Below, in pieces: positions 45,394 through 54,806 of a DNA stretch of 64,000 bases. Source of the DNA: an uncultured Lachnospiraceae bacterium. GTDB taxonomy: Bacteria > Bacillota > Clostridia > Lachnospirales > Lachnospiraceae. The position numbers were made by a program, and so were the translations under genes. Location of the stretch: assembly GCA_910576975.1 (NCBI GenBank), contig CAJTJY010000008.1, positions 37,793 through 101,792 on the forward strand, written 5' to 3'. Position 1 is the first letter of the stretch, and the number at the start of each line of letters is the position of its first letter. The notes beneath the pieces were generated by a model. It saw only the letters and a program-made list of their open reading frames with translations. It did not search any database and was not told the origin of the DNA.

Positions 45394-45999
45394 TTATTTT
45401 AAAAATCTTGGGTGCGGAAAATAGCTAAGCTCCGCTTTTCCGATGATGTCTTTTCGATCCACAAATTTATGTTCCCAATATCTAGAATCCCAGGAATCGT
45501 TGCGGTTATCTCCCATCATGAAATAGGTTCCCGCAGGCACGGTGTAAGGTCCAAAATCTTCCTTGCTTACTTCCTGGGTAAAATCCTCCTCTAACGGTTT
45601 TCCATCAATATAGACCACGCCGTCCTGCCCGGCAATGGTTTCTCCTGGGAGTCCCATCACGCGCTTCAAATAGAGGGTTTCACCGTCATCTGGATAAATA
45701 AAAGTTACGATGTCCCCTCTCTTTGGCTCGCCAAACACGTAAGACAGCCTGTTTACCAGTATTCTGTCCCCCGCCATTACCGTCGTCTCCATGGAGCTAG
45801 TAGGAACCTGCGCATTCGCAATCACATATTTATTCAGAAAAAAACCGATTCCAAGCGCAATCAGAATCATAACGACGTTGTTGATGATTTCACGAAAAAT
45901 AGTCCGTCTTTTTCTCTTCACCGCAGTATCTTGCGCCGTCGCTTCTTCCTGCGCCTCGTCCATCTTTTCTATCTCTGTTTCGCCGTTATGCTGTTCCAC
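45394..45999 (-). CDS. lepB: signal peptidase I
   Basis: Membrane serine-lysine protease that removes signal peptides. A membrane segment (IINNVVMILIALGIGFFLNKY) is followed by the catalytic Ser in PTSSMETT and the catalytic Lys in YLKRVMGLPGE. The box MGDNRNDSWDSRYW is typical of the Gram-positive type. I prefer the GTG at 45999, which has AAGGGAGGAG at good distance (201 residues). An in-frame ATG at 46032 has AGGAG directly against it. The gene follows a GntR regulator whose stop codon is 3 nt upstream of 46032. Confidence 0.93.
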   Translation of the reverse strand: MEQHNGETEIEKMDEAQEEATAQDTAVKRKRRTIFREIINNVVMILIALGIGFFLNKYVIANAQVPTSSMETTVMAGDRILVNRLSYVFGEPKRGDIVTFIYPDDGETLYLKRVMGLPGETIAGQDGVVYIDGKPLEEDFTQEVSKEDFGPYTVPAGTYFMMGDNRNDSWDSRYWEHKFVDRKDIIGKAELSYFPHPRFLK

Positions 46000-46035
46000 C
46001 TGTTTCTCCTCCCTTATTGTCAATGACATCATCTC

Positions 46036-46713
46036 CTATTCCATGGGAAGCTGCTCCATAGCATGTAATATATGTATGCGCATGGCGTTCCTTGCACCCT
46101 CCCCATTCCGTGCTTTTAAAAAATTCATCAGGATTTTGTGATCAATCAAGGTCGCCTGGACCGCCTCCTCATGAACTAGCGACAGTTTGACTCCCTTATT
46201 GACGCCTTCATAAATGACTGGCATAAGCTGGTTCATAAATTCATTATGGGTCGCCCGTGCAATGGACTTGTGAAAAGCCTGTTCTACCTCTGTGCGGTCT
46301 TTTCTCTGATAAATCCGCTGCTCAATCTCCTTGCCCAACGCCAAAATTCTTTGAATTTCCTCTTCTGTGGCGCGCAGCGCCGCATAATAGGCTGCCTCCG
46401 GCTCGAAAATCAGACGCATTTCATACAAGTCTCTGGCTTTGACTTTTGCAGAAGACAGAACAGATAATTCTTCTGGTTGCTCTTGTTTAAAATCTTCCCT
46501 GACAAAGGTTCCTCTGCCCCGCCTTATTTCCAGTATCCCTCCAGTGGCAAGGATACGGATCGCTTCTCTTAACGTGGTACGGCTGACCTTCAATTCCTGG
46601 GATAATACATTTTCATTGGGGAGCTTGCTGCCGGGTAAAAACCGCTTCTCCGCCACAATCATCGATAAAATACTGTCTGCAATCCGGTCGGACAGCCTGC
46701 TATCTGACTCCAT
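46036..46713 (-). CDS. GntR-family transcriptional regulator, FadR subfamily
   Basis: N-terminal winged helix with LPNENVLSQELKVSRTTLREAIRIL and the wing GGILEIRRGRGTFV. The C-terminal FCD ligand domain is all-helical (residues about 85-225) and has the typical metal-site pattern: Asp/Glu region LYEMRLIFEPEAAYYAA, FHKSIARATHNEFM and HKILMNFLKARNGEGARNAM. 225 residues. The regulated pathway is unknown. It lies directly ahead of lepB, perhaps only for co-transcription. Confidence 0.9.
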   Translation of the reverse strand: MESDSRLSDRIADSILSMIVAEKRFLPGSKLPNENVLSQELKVSRTTLREAIRILATGGILEIRRGRGTFVREDFKQEQPEELSVLSSAKVKARDLYEMRLIFEPEAAYYAALRATEEEIQRILALGKEIEQRIYQRKDRTEVEQAFHKSIARATHNEFMNQLMPVIYEGVNKGVKLSLVHEEAVQATLIDHKILMNFLKARNGEGARNAMRIHILHAMEQLPME

Positions 46714-46781
46714 ACGCCACGCTCCTTCCAGATAACATTATACGCTACTCCAAGTAATTTCACAAGCTTCTTACAGCGCTC

Positions 46782-47726
46782 TTAGCTAAAATAAATCAGT
46801 TCATCCTCTGGCTGCTGTGCCGTCTGCAGCTCTAAAGCGTAGAGAACTGGTCCCTTTCCTTTATATTCCATTGCAAATTCGTAACGCATCTCGGCAGTAA
46901 CCGTAACCCATGCCTTATGAGGCGGCGCTTCCTGCCCCTTATCGCATTTGCACTTAAAGCCCACAAACGTAATATCATCCGCACAGCAGGTCATGGCAAA
47001 TCTCCCTGGCACGAACACGCCCTTTTTCATCTTCTCGGGGTGGTAAGACAGCGCCAGAAACCGCACTTTCTTTCCCTCATATTTCCTGGGATCCTCCATG
47101 GCGTCCATATACCAGATTCCATAATCCATATCTGAAATGTCTATGACCTCCTGACTGAGATCATACGGTAGCTCTTCCATATCATTTTCATCTATGGAGC
47201 CATCCAAACGCTCATAAGCAATCTGCGCCTTGCGATTGACCATCTTAATGGAACGACGGAACTTGCCCTTGGGCGTGTGATCGTCACAGCGGTTGATAAT
47301 CACCACATCTGCAGCAAAAATCTGCTCCATGATCATAGCGCGCATATTATTCAAATACATCTCAAACGTCGTAGCGTCCACGGTAGCAAGAGATTGTACC
47401 AGCACCCAGCCTTGAGGCAGTTCGAGCTCTAAGAATGTAGACATCTGCCAGGTTCCGTTATACTCCACAAACACCTGGTCTGGCTGATGCAAAAGCTTTA
47501 GTTCCTTCAACGTTTTGGCAGTCAGAGATTCTTCTTTATCAATTACCGCCATGCAGGCATGAGCCTTCGCTAATTCTTCTTCTTCAAATTCCACTTCCCC
47601 GTCCTCGCAAAGAATCAGCAAGGTCTTTCCCCCTTCGCCGAAATCTCCGTCTATCAGGGTTTCTTTGATCAGCGAGCTTTTGCCACTGTCCATAAATCCT
47701 GAAAATAAATAAACCGGAATCTCCAT
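46782..47726 (-). CDS. CobW/COG0523-type GTPase paired with a TIGR03943-like C-terminal domain
   Basis: P-loop SGFMDSGKSSLIKETL near the N-terminus replaces the more usual GAGKTT. The CxCC metal motif of COG0523 proteins is absent. The G4-like motif is INRCDDHTPKG. The C-terminal third has ALSYHPEKMKKGVFVPGRFA, then MTCCADDITFVGFKCKCD, which I recall from the TIGR03943/YcgQ group linked to metal handling. I use the ATG at 47726 (AAAGGG 9 nt upstream) over the GTG at 47732. 314 residues. The neighbour upstream is a second COG0523 protein, so both likely serve metal trafficking. Confidence 0.78.
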   Translation of the reverse strand: MEIPVYLFSGFMDSGKSSLIKETLIDGDFGEGGKTLLILCEDGEVEFEEEELAKAHACMAVIDKEESLTAKTLKELKLLHQPDQVFVEYNGTWQMSTFLELELPQGWVLVQSLATVDATTFEMYLNNMRAMIMEQIFAADVVIINRCDDHTPKGKFRRSIKMVNRKAQIAYERLDGSIDENDMEELPYDLSQEVIDISDMDYGIWYMDAMEDPRKYEGKKVRFLALSYHPEKMKKGVFVPGRFAMTCCADDITFVGFKCKCDKGQEAPPHKAWVTVTAEMRYEFAMEYKGKGPVLYALELQTAQQPEDELIYFS

Positions 47727-47795
47727 TTTCACATACCCTTTCCAAATTTACATATTGTGACCGCATTCTTAAGCTCAACGGCTTTTTGACAATTT

Positions 47796-48938
47796 TCAGG
47801 AAATCCCAAACAGTTCTTCTAACTTCTCCTCCTGAAGCTTTGTGCCAATCACGCAAAGCCTTCCGGTATAATCCGCTTCCCCGGTGCGCAATTCATATTC
47901 TCCGTCTACCATGTCAAAATAAATCCAAGCGCCATCCTCGGCTGGCACCATTCCTTTGGCTCTTAGGATCGTTCCATAATCCTCTGTCTCACAAAACGCT
48001 TTCATTGCACGTTCAATGGTTTCTTTGGCAAATACATGCGGCGTCTCCTTGCCCCAGCTCGTAAACACCTCGTCTGCGTGGCGATGATGGTTGTGCTCAT
48101 GATCATGACAGCCGCAAGTGCAATCTTCTCCATGCTCATGATGTCCGTGCTCATGATGACAGCCTTCCTCATGATGCTCATGATCGTGATGACAGCCCTT
48201 CTCATGATCGTGATGACAGTCTTTCCCATGATGCCCGTGGTCGTGATCGCAGTCTTCTCCATGATGCTCATGACCATGACAGTCGCAAGTACATTCATCC
48301 CCATGCTCATGATGCTCCTCCATCAATTCTTCTTGCAAAGATTTCTGCTGTTCGATCACTTTGTAGATCTGTTTTCCATCAATTTCGTTCCAAGGCGTGG
48401 TGATGACTGCCGCTTTCTCGTTCTTTTCGCGGATCGCCTTTACGACAGTCTCTGTCTGCTCTGGCTTGACATTCTGGGTACGGCTTAACACTACGACAGT
48501 GGCGTACTCGATCTGATTATTAAAAAATTCCCCAAACGCCTTCATCTGCTTAATGGCTTTCGCCGTGTTCACTACGGTAATCCTTCCATTGAGCTTGACC
48601 TCGTTTTCTGCTTCCACCTCCTGAACGGATTTCATCACGTCAGACAGCTTCCCTACCCCCGACGGTTCAATCAAAATGCGGTCGGGACAAAACCGCTCCA
48701 TCACTTCCCGGAGATTCTTTCCGAAATCACCCACCAAAGAACAGCAAATACAGCCAGAATTGAGCTCGCTGATCTCGATGCCAGAATCTTTCAAAAATCC
48801 GCCGTCGATGCCGATCTCCCCAAATTCATTTTCAATCAGCACGATTTTCTCGCCCTGAAACACATCTTCTAACATTTTCTTGATAAAAGTTGTCTTTCCT
48901 GCCCCTAAAAAACCAGAGACTATATCAATTTTGGTCAT
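47796..48938 (-). CDS. COG0523 (CobW/ZNG1-like) metal-chaperone GTPase with His-rich segment
   Basis: GTP-dependent metallochaperone family. The P-loop FLGAGKTTFIKKML is at residues 10-23 and the hallmark GCICCS (C63, C65, C66) is present. A metal-binding segment at residues 209-288 holds about 31 His and 10 Cys in repeats such as GKDCHHDHE and EEGCHHEHGHHE. The CobW C-terminal domain closes the protein (FDMVDGEYELRTGEADYTG). 380 residues. His-rich members are usually zinc, cobalt or nickel carriers. I see no Zur box in the short upstream gap. Confidence 0.92.
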   Translation of the reverse strand: MTKIDIVSGFLGAGKTTFIKKMLEDVFQGEKIVLIENEFGEIGIDGGFLKDSGIEISELNSGCICCSLVGDFGKNLREVMERFCPDRILIEPSGVGKLSDVMKSVQEVEAENEVKLNGRITVVNTAKAIKQMKAFGEFFNNQIEYATVVVLSRTQNVKPEQTETVVKAIREKNEKAAVITTPWNEIDGKQIYKVIEQQKSLQEELMEEHHEHGDECTCDCHGHEHHGEDCDHDHGHHGKDCHHDHEKGCHHDHEHHEEGCHHEHGHHEHGEDCTCGCHDHEHNHHRHADEVFTSWGKETPHVFAKETIERAMKAFCETEDYGTILRAKGMVPAEDGAWIYFDMVDGEYELRTGEADYTGRLCVIGTKLQEEKLEELFGIS

Positions 48939-48972
48939 CTCTTATTCCTCCTTAATCCTAACATGGTCATTG

Positions 48973-49878
48973 TCACAACAACGTTACTACGCCTTTTTCT
49001 ATTAGAAACGCTGGACGGTAAGAAAGCTTGGCCTTTCTTAATCCCTCCGACCCGGTGTCCTCCTCACGATTCACATATTTGTATTCTTGAGCTTCCCTGA
49101 GAACAAACTGCTGGTTGATCATCGGGTACGCCCCCTGTATCTCAGCAAATGCTTTCTCGATATGGACTACAAACATGTCCTTGCCCAAAGGCTCTCCAAT
49201 CGTAAAAGCGATCACCTCTCCTTGTGGCTCCGTACGCAACAGCCCGCCTTTTAATTCTAGCTCTTGCAGCAGGCGCAGCGCATTCAAGGTGACGCACATC
49301 TCATCCCGTTTCTCGAGATCAATTTCACACTGCATCTCTTGCCTCCATTTGAGCGCCATCTGAAAGCAATCCTCCACATTTTCCTTAGTAAGCGGCTCAT
49401 ATGCCCACTGGGGATAGTTCTCCTGAAAGCGGTTGATGTGATTGCGTTTGCCGTGGAGCTTTTTCCCTGCAAGAGTTGCAAGCTTTTCCGTTTCATAGAC
49501 ATAATCAGCAATATCCCTGTTGTAAGTTATCTGAAGCTTCCCAGGATACCAGGAATCCAGCAATGCAAACTCTTTCTCTTGAACCAAGTGCATCCGAAAT
49601 CTTGCCTGTTGCTTGTCAAACCACTGGAAGACTGCCTCCATCGCCCGGGGAACCTGCTCCATGTCTCCGGCAGGAAAGGTGACGCTTGGTCCTCCGTCTT
49701 CTGCGATCCCGCAAAAAATCAACGTGTCCTCCACAATGGCGTACTGGGTGGGATATTTCCTGCTCCACAAATAGATGTTTGCAAAAACCAGGTCACAGCT
49801 TCGGTATTTTTTCTTCTGCAAATAACTGTTAATCTTCTCCTTGTCCTCCAATTCAATCTTATGAAATTCGATTTCCAT
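48973..49878 (-). CDS. DUF2156 protein (phosphatidylglycerol lysyltransferase C-terminal-like, GNAT fold)
   Basis: 301 soluble residues with the DUF2156 pattern: FANIYLWSRKYPTQYAIVED, KLHGKRNHINRFQENYPQW and GEVIAFTIGEPLGKDMFVVH, then PMINQQFVLREAQEYKYVNR and GLRKAKLSYRPAFLIEK. It corresponds to the double-GNAT aminoacyltransferase half of MprF without the flippase. The role of stand-alone members is unclear; they may acylate lipids or small molecules using aminoacyl-tRNA. It is 34 nt upstream of the CobW gene's start. Confidence 0.85.
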   Translation of the reverse strand: MEIEFHKIELEDKEKINSYLQKKKYRSCDLVFANIYLWSRKYPTQYAIVEDTLIFCGIAEDGGPSVTFPAGDMEQVPRAMEAVFQWFDKQQARFRMHLVQEKEFALLDSWYPGKLQITYNRDIADYVYETEKLATLAGKKLHGKRNHINRFQENYPQWAYEPLTKENVEDCFQMALKWRQEMQCEIDLEKRDEMCVTLNALRLLQELELKGGLLRTEPQGEVIAFTIGEPLGKDMFVVHIEKAFAEIQGAYPMINQQFVLREAQEYKYVNREEDTGSEGLRKAKLSYRPAFLIEKGVVTLL

Positions 49879-49928
49879 ATAATCTTAATGTCTCCTTATC
49901 TGTCAAACTTCGTACCTTGCGCCAAAGA

Positions 49929-51659
49929 TCAACGTCCATTGGCATATAGCTTTGCATAAACGCCATCTTTTTCTAATAATTCCTGATGGCTTCCCTCTTC
50001 TTCAATGCCTGTGTCGGTAAGTACCAGGATTTTTTGGGCGTTGCGGATCGTGGACAGCCTGTGCGCAATCACAAAAGTCGTCCGGTTCTTTGCCAGCTTC
50101 TCTAAAGATTCCTGCACCACTTTCTCACTCTCATTATCCAATGCAGATGTTGCCTCGTCAAATATAAGTATGGGCGGATTTTTCAAAAATACCCGCGCAA
50201 TAGACAATCTCTGTTTCTGTCCTCCAGAAAGTTTCACGCCCCGTTGTCCGATATCCGTATCGTATCCGTCTGGAAGCGCCATGATAAATTCATGAGCATT
50301 TGCATTTTTTGCCGCCGCTATCACCTCTTCCCTGGATGCGCTGGGTCTGCCATAACGGATATTCTCTAATACAGAGCCCACGAACAGATAGACGTCCTGC
50401 TGCACGATCCCGATCTGGCTGCGCAGGCTCTTCAACGTAAAATCACGGATATCTGTGCCGTCAATCTTCACAACTCCCTGGGTCACGTCATAAAACCTTG
50501 GAATCAGGCTGCAAAGGGTGCTCTTTCCTGCGCCGGAAGAACCCACCAGGGCAATATAGGAGCCTGCCTGCACTTTGAGATTGATATGGCGCAGGACTGT
50601 CTGCGTATTTTCCTCATAGTGAAAAGATACATCTTCAAAGGAAATATCACCTTTCACGTTTTGAAGTTCCACGGCGCCAGAACGATCTTCAATATCTGGC
50701 TCAACCGCCATCATCTCCATAAACCTCTCATATCCTGTATAGCCATTTTGGAACTGTTCCGTAAAGTTAATCAGTTTTTTTACTGGTTCGGTAAAGGTAT
50801 TGATATACAGCAGAAAAGTAACCAGATCCGCCACGTTCACCTGACCGTCGGTAATCAGCACGGCGCCAGCAATTAAAGCCGCTATGGTGATCATGGTAGT
50901 CAGCGCCCCCAAGCCAGAATGATAGCCCGCCATATAAAGATAGCTGTTCTTCTTTGCCGCCAGAAATCCCTGGTTTCCCTCCTCAAACTTTGCAAGCTCC
51001 AGCGCTTCATTGGCAAAAGATTTTACGACCCGGATGCCTGAGAGGTTATCTTCGATCTGACTGTTGATCTCTGCAATTTTGACGCGGTTCCTTTTAAAGG
51101 CGCGCTTCATCCTGGTATTGAAATAGGCGGCATATAAAAGCATCACAGGCACAAAAGCAAAGGCAATCACCGTCAGTTTGACATCAATTTGAATTAAAAT
51201 GACAAAAGACCCGATGATTTTAATCAGGGAAATCACCAGATCCTCCGGTCCATGATGCAAAAGCTCGCTGATATCAAACAGATCGCTTGTGATACGGGAC
51301 ATTAGCTGTCCTACCTTTTGATTATTAAAAAAAGAAAAGGACAGCTTCTGATAATGAGCGAATATTTCCGCCCGCATGTCGTACTCAATCTTTGCGCCCA
51401 TCACATGTCCGTAATTTGAAATAAAATAATTGCAGAAGCACTCTGTGACAACCAGCGCCAGCATCAGCAGGCTAAGAAATCCAATTTTATGCAACGCTTG
51501 CTGCGCATCGAGAACGATGACTTGATTGGTAATATAGCGCACAATCAGAGGGATGACTAAAGTCACCCCTGCGCCAAGAATCGCAAAAAACATATCTGCA
51601 AGAAACAACGGCAAGTACGGTCGATAGTACGACGCCAGCTTTTTCAGTTTCTGTCCCAT
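49929..51659 (-). CDS. ABC transporter, fused permease-ATPase (exporter type)
   Basis: Six-helix membrane domain (residues about 15-310) followed by an ATPase. Walker A is VGSSGAGKSTLCSLIPRF, the signature is KLSGGQKQRLSIARVFLKNP and Walker B is ILIFDEATSALDNE, with the H-loop FVIAHRLSTIRNA. I use the ATG at 51659 (MGQKLKKL) behind AAAGGA; the frame also has a TTG at 51677. 576 residues. Such half-transporters work as homodimers or pairs. Only one is present, so a homodimer is likely. Its start lies 14 nt after the EAL gene stop. Confidence 0.92.
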   Translation of the reverse strand: MGQKLKKLASYYRPYLPLFLADMFFAILGAGVTLVIPLIVRYITNQVIVLDAQQALHKIGFLSLLMLALVVTECFCNYFISNYGHVMGAKIEYDMRAEIFAHYQKLSFSFFNNQKVGQLMSRITSDLFDISELLHHGPEDLVISLIKIIGSFVILIQIDVKLTVIAFAFVPVMLLYAAYFNTRMKRAFKRNRVKIAEINSQIEDNLSGIRVVKSFANEALELAKFEEGNQGFLAAKKNSYLYMAGYHSGLGALTTMITIAALIAGAVLITDGQVNVADLVTFLLYINTFTEPVKKLINFTEQFQNGYTGYERFMEMMAVEPDIEDRSGAVELQNVKGDISFEDVSFHYEENTQTVLRHINLKVQAGSYIALVGSSGAGKSTLCSLIPRFYDVTQGVVKIDGTDIRDFTLKSLRSQIGIVQQDVYLFVGSVLENIRYGRPSASREEVIAAAKNANAHEFIMALPDGYDTDIGQRGVKLSGGQKQRLSIARVFLKNPPILIFDEATSALDNESEKVVQESLEKLAKNRTTFVIAHRLSTIRNAQKILVLTDTGIEEEGSHQELLEKDGVYAKLYANGR

Positions 51660-51673
51660 AGATTCTGTTCCTT

Positions 51674-53341
51674 TCAAATTTCCATCAATTTTTTTTCAAA
51701 CTCATGAACTGGCAGAGGCTTATCAAAATAATAGCCCTGTGCCAGATAACAATTACTTTCCTTTAACAGCTTAATCTGTTCTACTGTTTCCACTCCCTCC
51801 ACAATGCACTCCCTGTCCATGTCCTGGGCCATGGCTATCAGATGCTTGATCATCATCCTCTTGTGTTCATCTTGCTCGTATTTCCCTGGGAGAAAGCTCT
51901 TGTCAATCTTGATCACGCTCCAGGGCAATTCACGGATCAAATTGATCGAAGAATATCCCGTTCCAAAGTCATCTACAGAAGTGGCGATTCCCTGCTCCCT
52001 CAGCCCGGAAACCAGCGTCTTTAAATGATTGAAATCCACGTCGGTCCCCGTCTCCGTCAACTCTATTTCAATGTATTTATGCGGAATCTGATACTTCTCT
52101 ATAATCCCAAGAATATGATCCAGCAAATCCATGTCTCCCATATGAGCCCTGGACAGGTTCACAGAAACCGTCACCACTTTTTTCCCTTCGTCCAGCCACC
52201 TGCGGATATCCTGGCACACATGCTCTAACATATAAAAATCCAACAGGCAAATCAGGTTGCTTTGCTCTAAAATCGGAACAAATTCTCCTGGCGCAACGAC
52301 TTTGCCATCCTTAAACCAGCGGCATAACGCTTCCGCTCCCACCAGGCGATAATCCTTGAGCATGATTTTCGGCTGGTAATATACCTGGAATTCTTGTTTG
52401 TGGATTGCCTCTGGCAGCGTCGCCTCGATCATCTTGCCCATGCGTATGCCCTGCATCAGTTCTTCATCAAAAAACACGTATTCTGTCTTGCGGACATTCT
52501 TTGCCATGTTGAGAGCCGTCCGCAGACGTTCCAAGATACTCGCTGCGCTTTTGCAGCTTACAGGAATCATATAATATCCGGCATAGGCGCCAAGCCAGAC
52601 ACGCTTCTGCTCCTTTTCGTCATAGACGACTGCTGCGCCCTTTAGATATCTCATAACTAAATTCAAATTGTCTTTCAAGAACAAGACTGCGAAATTGTCT
52701 CCTTCCACTCTGCAGACAATTTCCTGATTACTGAGCTTTTTCTGCAGATTGCGGATAAATTTCCCCATCACCATGGTTCCCCGCTGCCTTCCAATCTGCT
52801 GATTGATTACAGAAAAATGGCGCAGGTCAAAATAACAAGCCGCATACTTGCCGATTTCCCCCTGCTCGATCAACTGGCTAATGTATTTTTTATACCATGC
52901 AAGATTATAAATGCCAAATTCCTGATCCCGGAACGTAAGCTTTTCCACTACCTGCATGGTGCGGACACGTCCATGAAAAGTAAAAAGCATTTTCACGAAC
53001 ACTTCGATCTTCTCCTTTTCCTGATCGTCCCAATCATGCGCTCCTTTGGTCTGGAAGATCAGGTATTCCATCATGTTTCCTTCTTCCGTCTGTTCAGGAA
53101 ACTGTAGGCAGCGCTCCAAATCCGCCTCATCCCCATGATAAAAAACAACTTTCCCGCCCCATTTTTGTTCTTCAAGATCTAGCGTTTCATAAAAGACAGC
53201 CTCTACCCTGGCAATTCCCAGAATATGGCACAGAGGTTCCATTGCCTTTTGGGTATCAGGATGTATCAGTTCTGGTATCTTTTCCATTTTTACGATAAAT
53301 TCCTCTATCGCTTGAACATATCCCATTGTATCAAGTGCCAT
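51674..53341 (-). CDS. c-di-GMP phosphodiesterase (EAL) with degenerate GGDEF domain
   Basis: No membrane segment. An N-terminal GAF-like region (about 1-160) is followed by a GGDEF-type domain whose signature is changed to VEGDNF, so cyclase activity is not expected. The EAL domain from about residue 300 has all the catalytic groups I know: GAEALCRW, SVNLSRAH, IELTETGTD, VDDFGTGYSSI, IKIDKSFL and VEGVETVEQ. It should hydrolyse c-di-GMP. I use the ATG at 53341 (MALDTMG) behind AGAGGAG. It overlaps the PocR gene by 11 nt, indicating coupled translation. Confidence 0.9.
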   Translation of the reverse strand: MALDTMGYVQAIEEFIVKMEKIPELIHPDTQKAMEPLCHILGIARVEAVFYETLDLEEQKWGGKVVFYHGDEADLERCLQFPEQTEEGNMMEYLIFQTKGAHDWDDQEKEKIEVFVKMLFTFHGRVRTMQVVEKLTFRDQEFGIYNLAWYKKYISQLIEQGEIGKYAACYFDLRHFSVINQQIGRQRGTMVMGKFIRNLQKKLSNQEIVCRVEGDNFAVLFLKDNLNLVMRYLKGAAVVYDEKEQKRVWLGAYAGYYMIPVSCKSAASILERLRTALNMAKNVRKTEYVFFDEELMQGIRMGKMIEATLPEAIHKQEFQVYYQPKIMLKDYRLVGAEALCRWFKDGKVVAPGEFVPILEQSNLICLLDFYMLEHVCQDIRRWLDEGKKVVTVSVNLSRAHMGDMDLLDHILGIIEKYQIPHKYIEIELTETGTDVDFNHLKTLVSGLREQGIATSVDDFGTGYSSINLIRELPWSVIKIDKSFLPGKYEQDEHKRMMIKHLIAMAQDMDRECIVEGVETVEQIKLLKESNCYLAQGYYFDKPLPVHEFEKKLMEI

Positions 53342-54602
53342 AGGCGTCTCCTCTCTGTACCGCAAGCTGCGGCAATATTATCGTAACTTCCGTTCCCCCA
53401 TTCCCCATTTCGGACACCTCGATTTTACCAGACATTTGCGAGAGCAGCAGGCGCACCAAGGAAAATCCCAATTCTGGATTATCTTCCTTAAGGCTGTCAT
53501 GTATCGTTCCATGTTCCATGTATTGCTGGATCTCGCTCATCTGCCGTTTTGACATTTTCATCCCAGGATTCTCAACGGAAAGCTGAAGCATGGAGGCATA
53601 AGAAATCTTACGGCTGGCAGCTTTCAAGACAATCTTGCCGTCTCTGGAACAGCTTGCGCTATTTACCAGCAGCTTATGAAGAATTTGTCCAATGCGCCCA
53701 GCATCCCCCAGAAAATATTGCGGCACATGTTCCTCCACCACAATCTCTATATCCTTGCATTCACCGCCTAAGTAATGCCGAACCCCGTGTACGGTTTGTT
53801 CCAAAAGCTCCCGAAGGCTATAATTTGTCTCCATAAGCTCCGCCTTGCCTTGAGACATTTTTATGTATTCCACCGCATCTTCCATCATAGAATATACTTC
53901 CAGGCCCTGAGAAAGCAATTTCTTAAGTTCGTCACAAGCAATACTGCCTATTTGGCTGTCCATCTGCTCCAGGCAACTGATCCATCCACTTACATTTTTT
54001 TTCATATTGACGCCAAGATTCATAAGAAAATCCGACTGAGAACGTATCACCCGTTCTGTTTTCCTGATTCCCTGAAGCCTGACGTAGTTCTGATTTGCAA
54101 TTTTAGAAATTGCCTTAGAAATTTGAGTAAAAAATTCAGCGGCACGTTCGATTTTCTCTTCTGAAAATACTGGAAGTCTTTTAGCCTCTTGAAGGTAAAT
54201 ATCCTGGTCTATTTGAAGCGCATTGGCAGCCTTGCTCAGCCTTTCTTCTGCCTGTTCCGTTTCCAGCACCTGCCCTCCGATGAAGACGCCGATGATCTTT
54301 CCGCCAACCTCAATCGGAGACGCCCACTCGATAAGTCCCGCATGGCAGCAGTATATTGCACATTTCCCTTCTCGCAATGCCTTTTTAGCTCCTTGACGGC
54401 CGCATGATTCACACTTTCTGCGTCCCAGTTTTGAACTTCTCACCAATATTCTGCAAAAATCAGTGAACCTGCTTTCCTCCGTTACCGGAATCCCGGCAAT
54501 ATCCGTGGTCACTGCCGCCACGCCGGCGTACTGAGAAAATCCGTCCTGTATCTGTTGCAGAATATCCCTATCGATGAGTTCTGTTAAATTTATCTTTTCC
54601 AA
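53331..54602 (-). CDS. PocR-domain sensor with degenerate histidine-kinase core
   Basis: Starts with a TTG at 54602 behind GAGAGGG. Residues 1-170 are a PocR ligand-binding domain with Cys64, Cys67, Cys81, Cys85 and Cys86 (RRKCESCGRQGA, CAIYCCHAGL, EVGGKIIGVFIGGQVL). The kinase part is worn. Where the H-box FLxNMSHEIRTP is expected, the sequence reads FLMNLGVNMKKN, with Val198 in place of His. The G1 box reads ENPGMKM. N-box Asn remains (LLVNSAS). So it probably cannot autophosphorylate and acts as a binding or scaffolding sensor. 423 residues. First gene of a set with the EAL and ABC genes. Confidence 0.85.
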   Translation of the reverse strand: MEKINLTELIDRDILQQIQDGFSQYAGVAAVTTDIAGIPVTEESRFTDFCRILVRSSKLGRRKCESCGRQGAKKALREGKCAIYCCHAGLIEWASPIEVGGKIIGVFIGGQVLETEQAEERLSKAANALQIDQDIYLQEAKRLPVFSEEKIERAAEFFTQISKAISKIANQNYVRLQGIRKTERVIRSQSDFLMNLGVNMKKNVSGWISCLEQMDSQIGSIACDELKKLLSQGLEVYSMMEDAVEYIKMSQGKAELMETNYSLRELLEQTVHGVRHYLGGECKDIEIVVEEHVPQYFLGDAGRIGQILHKLLVNSASCSRDGKIVLKAASRKISYASMLQLSVENPGMKMSKRQMSEIQQYMEHGTIHDSLKEDNPELGFSLVRLLLSQMSGKIEVSEMGNGGTEVTIILPQLAVQRGDAYGT

Positions 54603-54806
54603 TTCTCACACCCTCTCTAATTACCCAAATCATTATAAGCATAACATATTTTTACAGATAATTCAATTTCTGAAAAATTATGGATTTATCTTCCAGGTTG
54701 TGGTAATCTAAGCCTGGGATGTCAAAAAGACTGTAAGTAATTTTGAGCTCTTTTCGCACCCTGGCCAACCAAAAAAATTCCTATATTGCAGAAAGGGGAA
54801 TAAATT

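Noticed and set aside
48000..48310. Repeated CATGATG tracts seen as a possible CRISPR or satellite
   Set aside because: They are the codons of the His-rich segment of the COG0523 protein.
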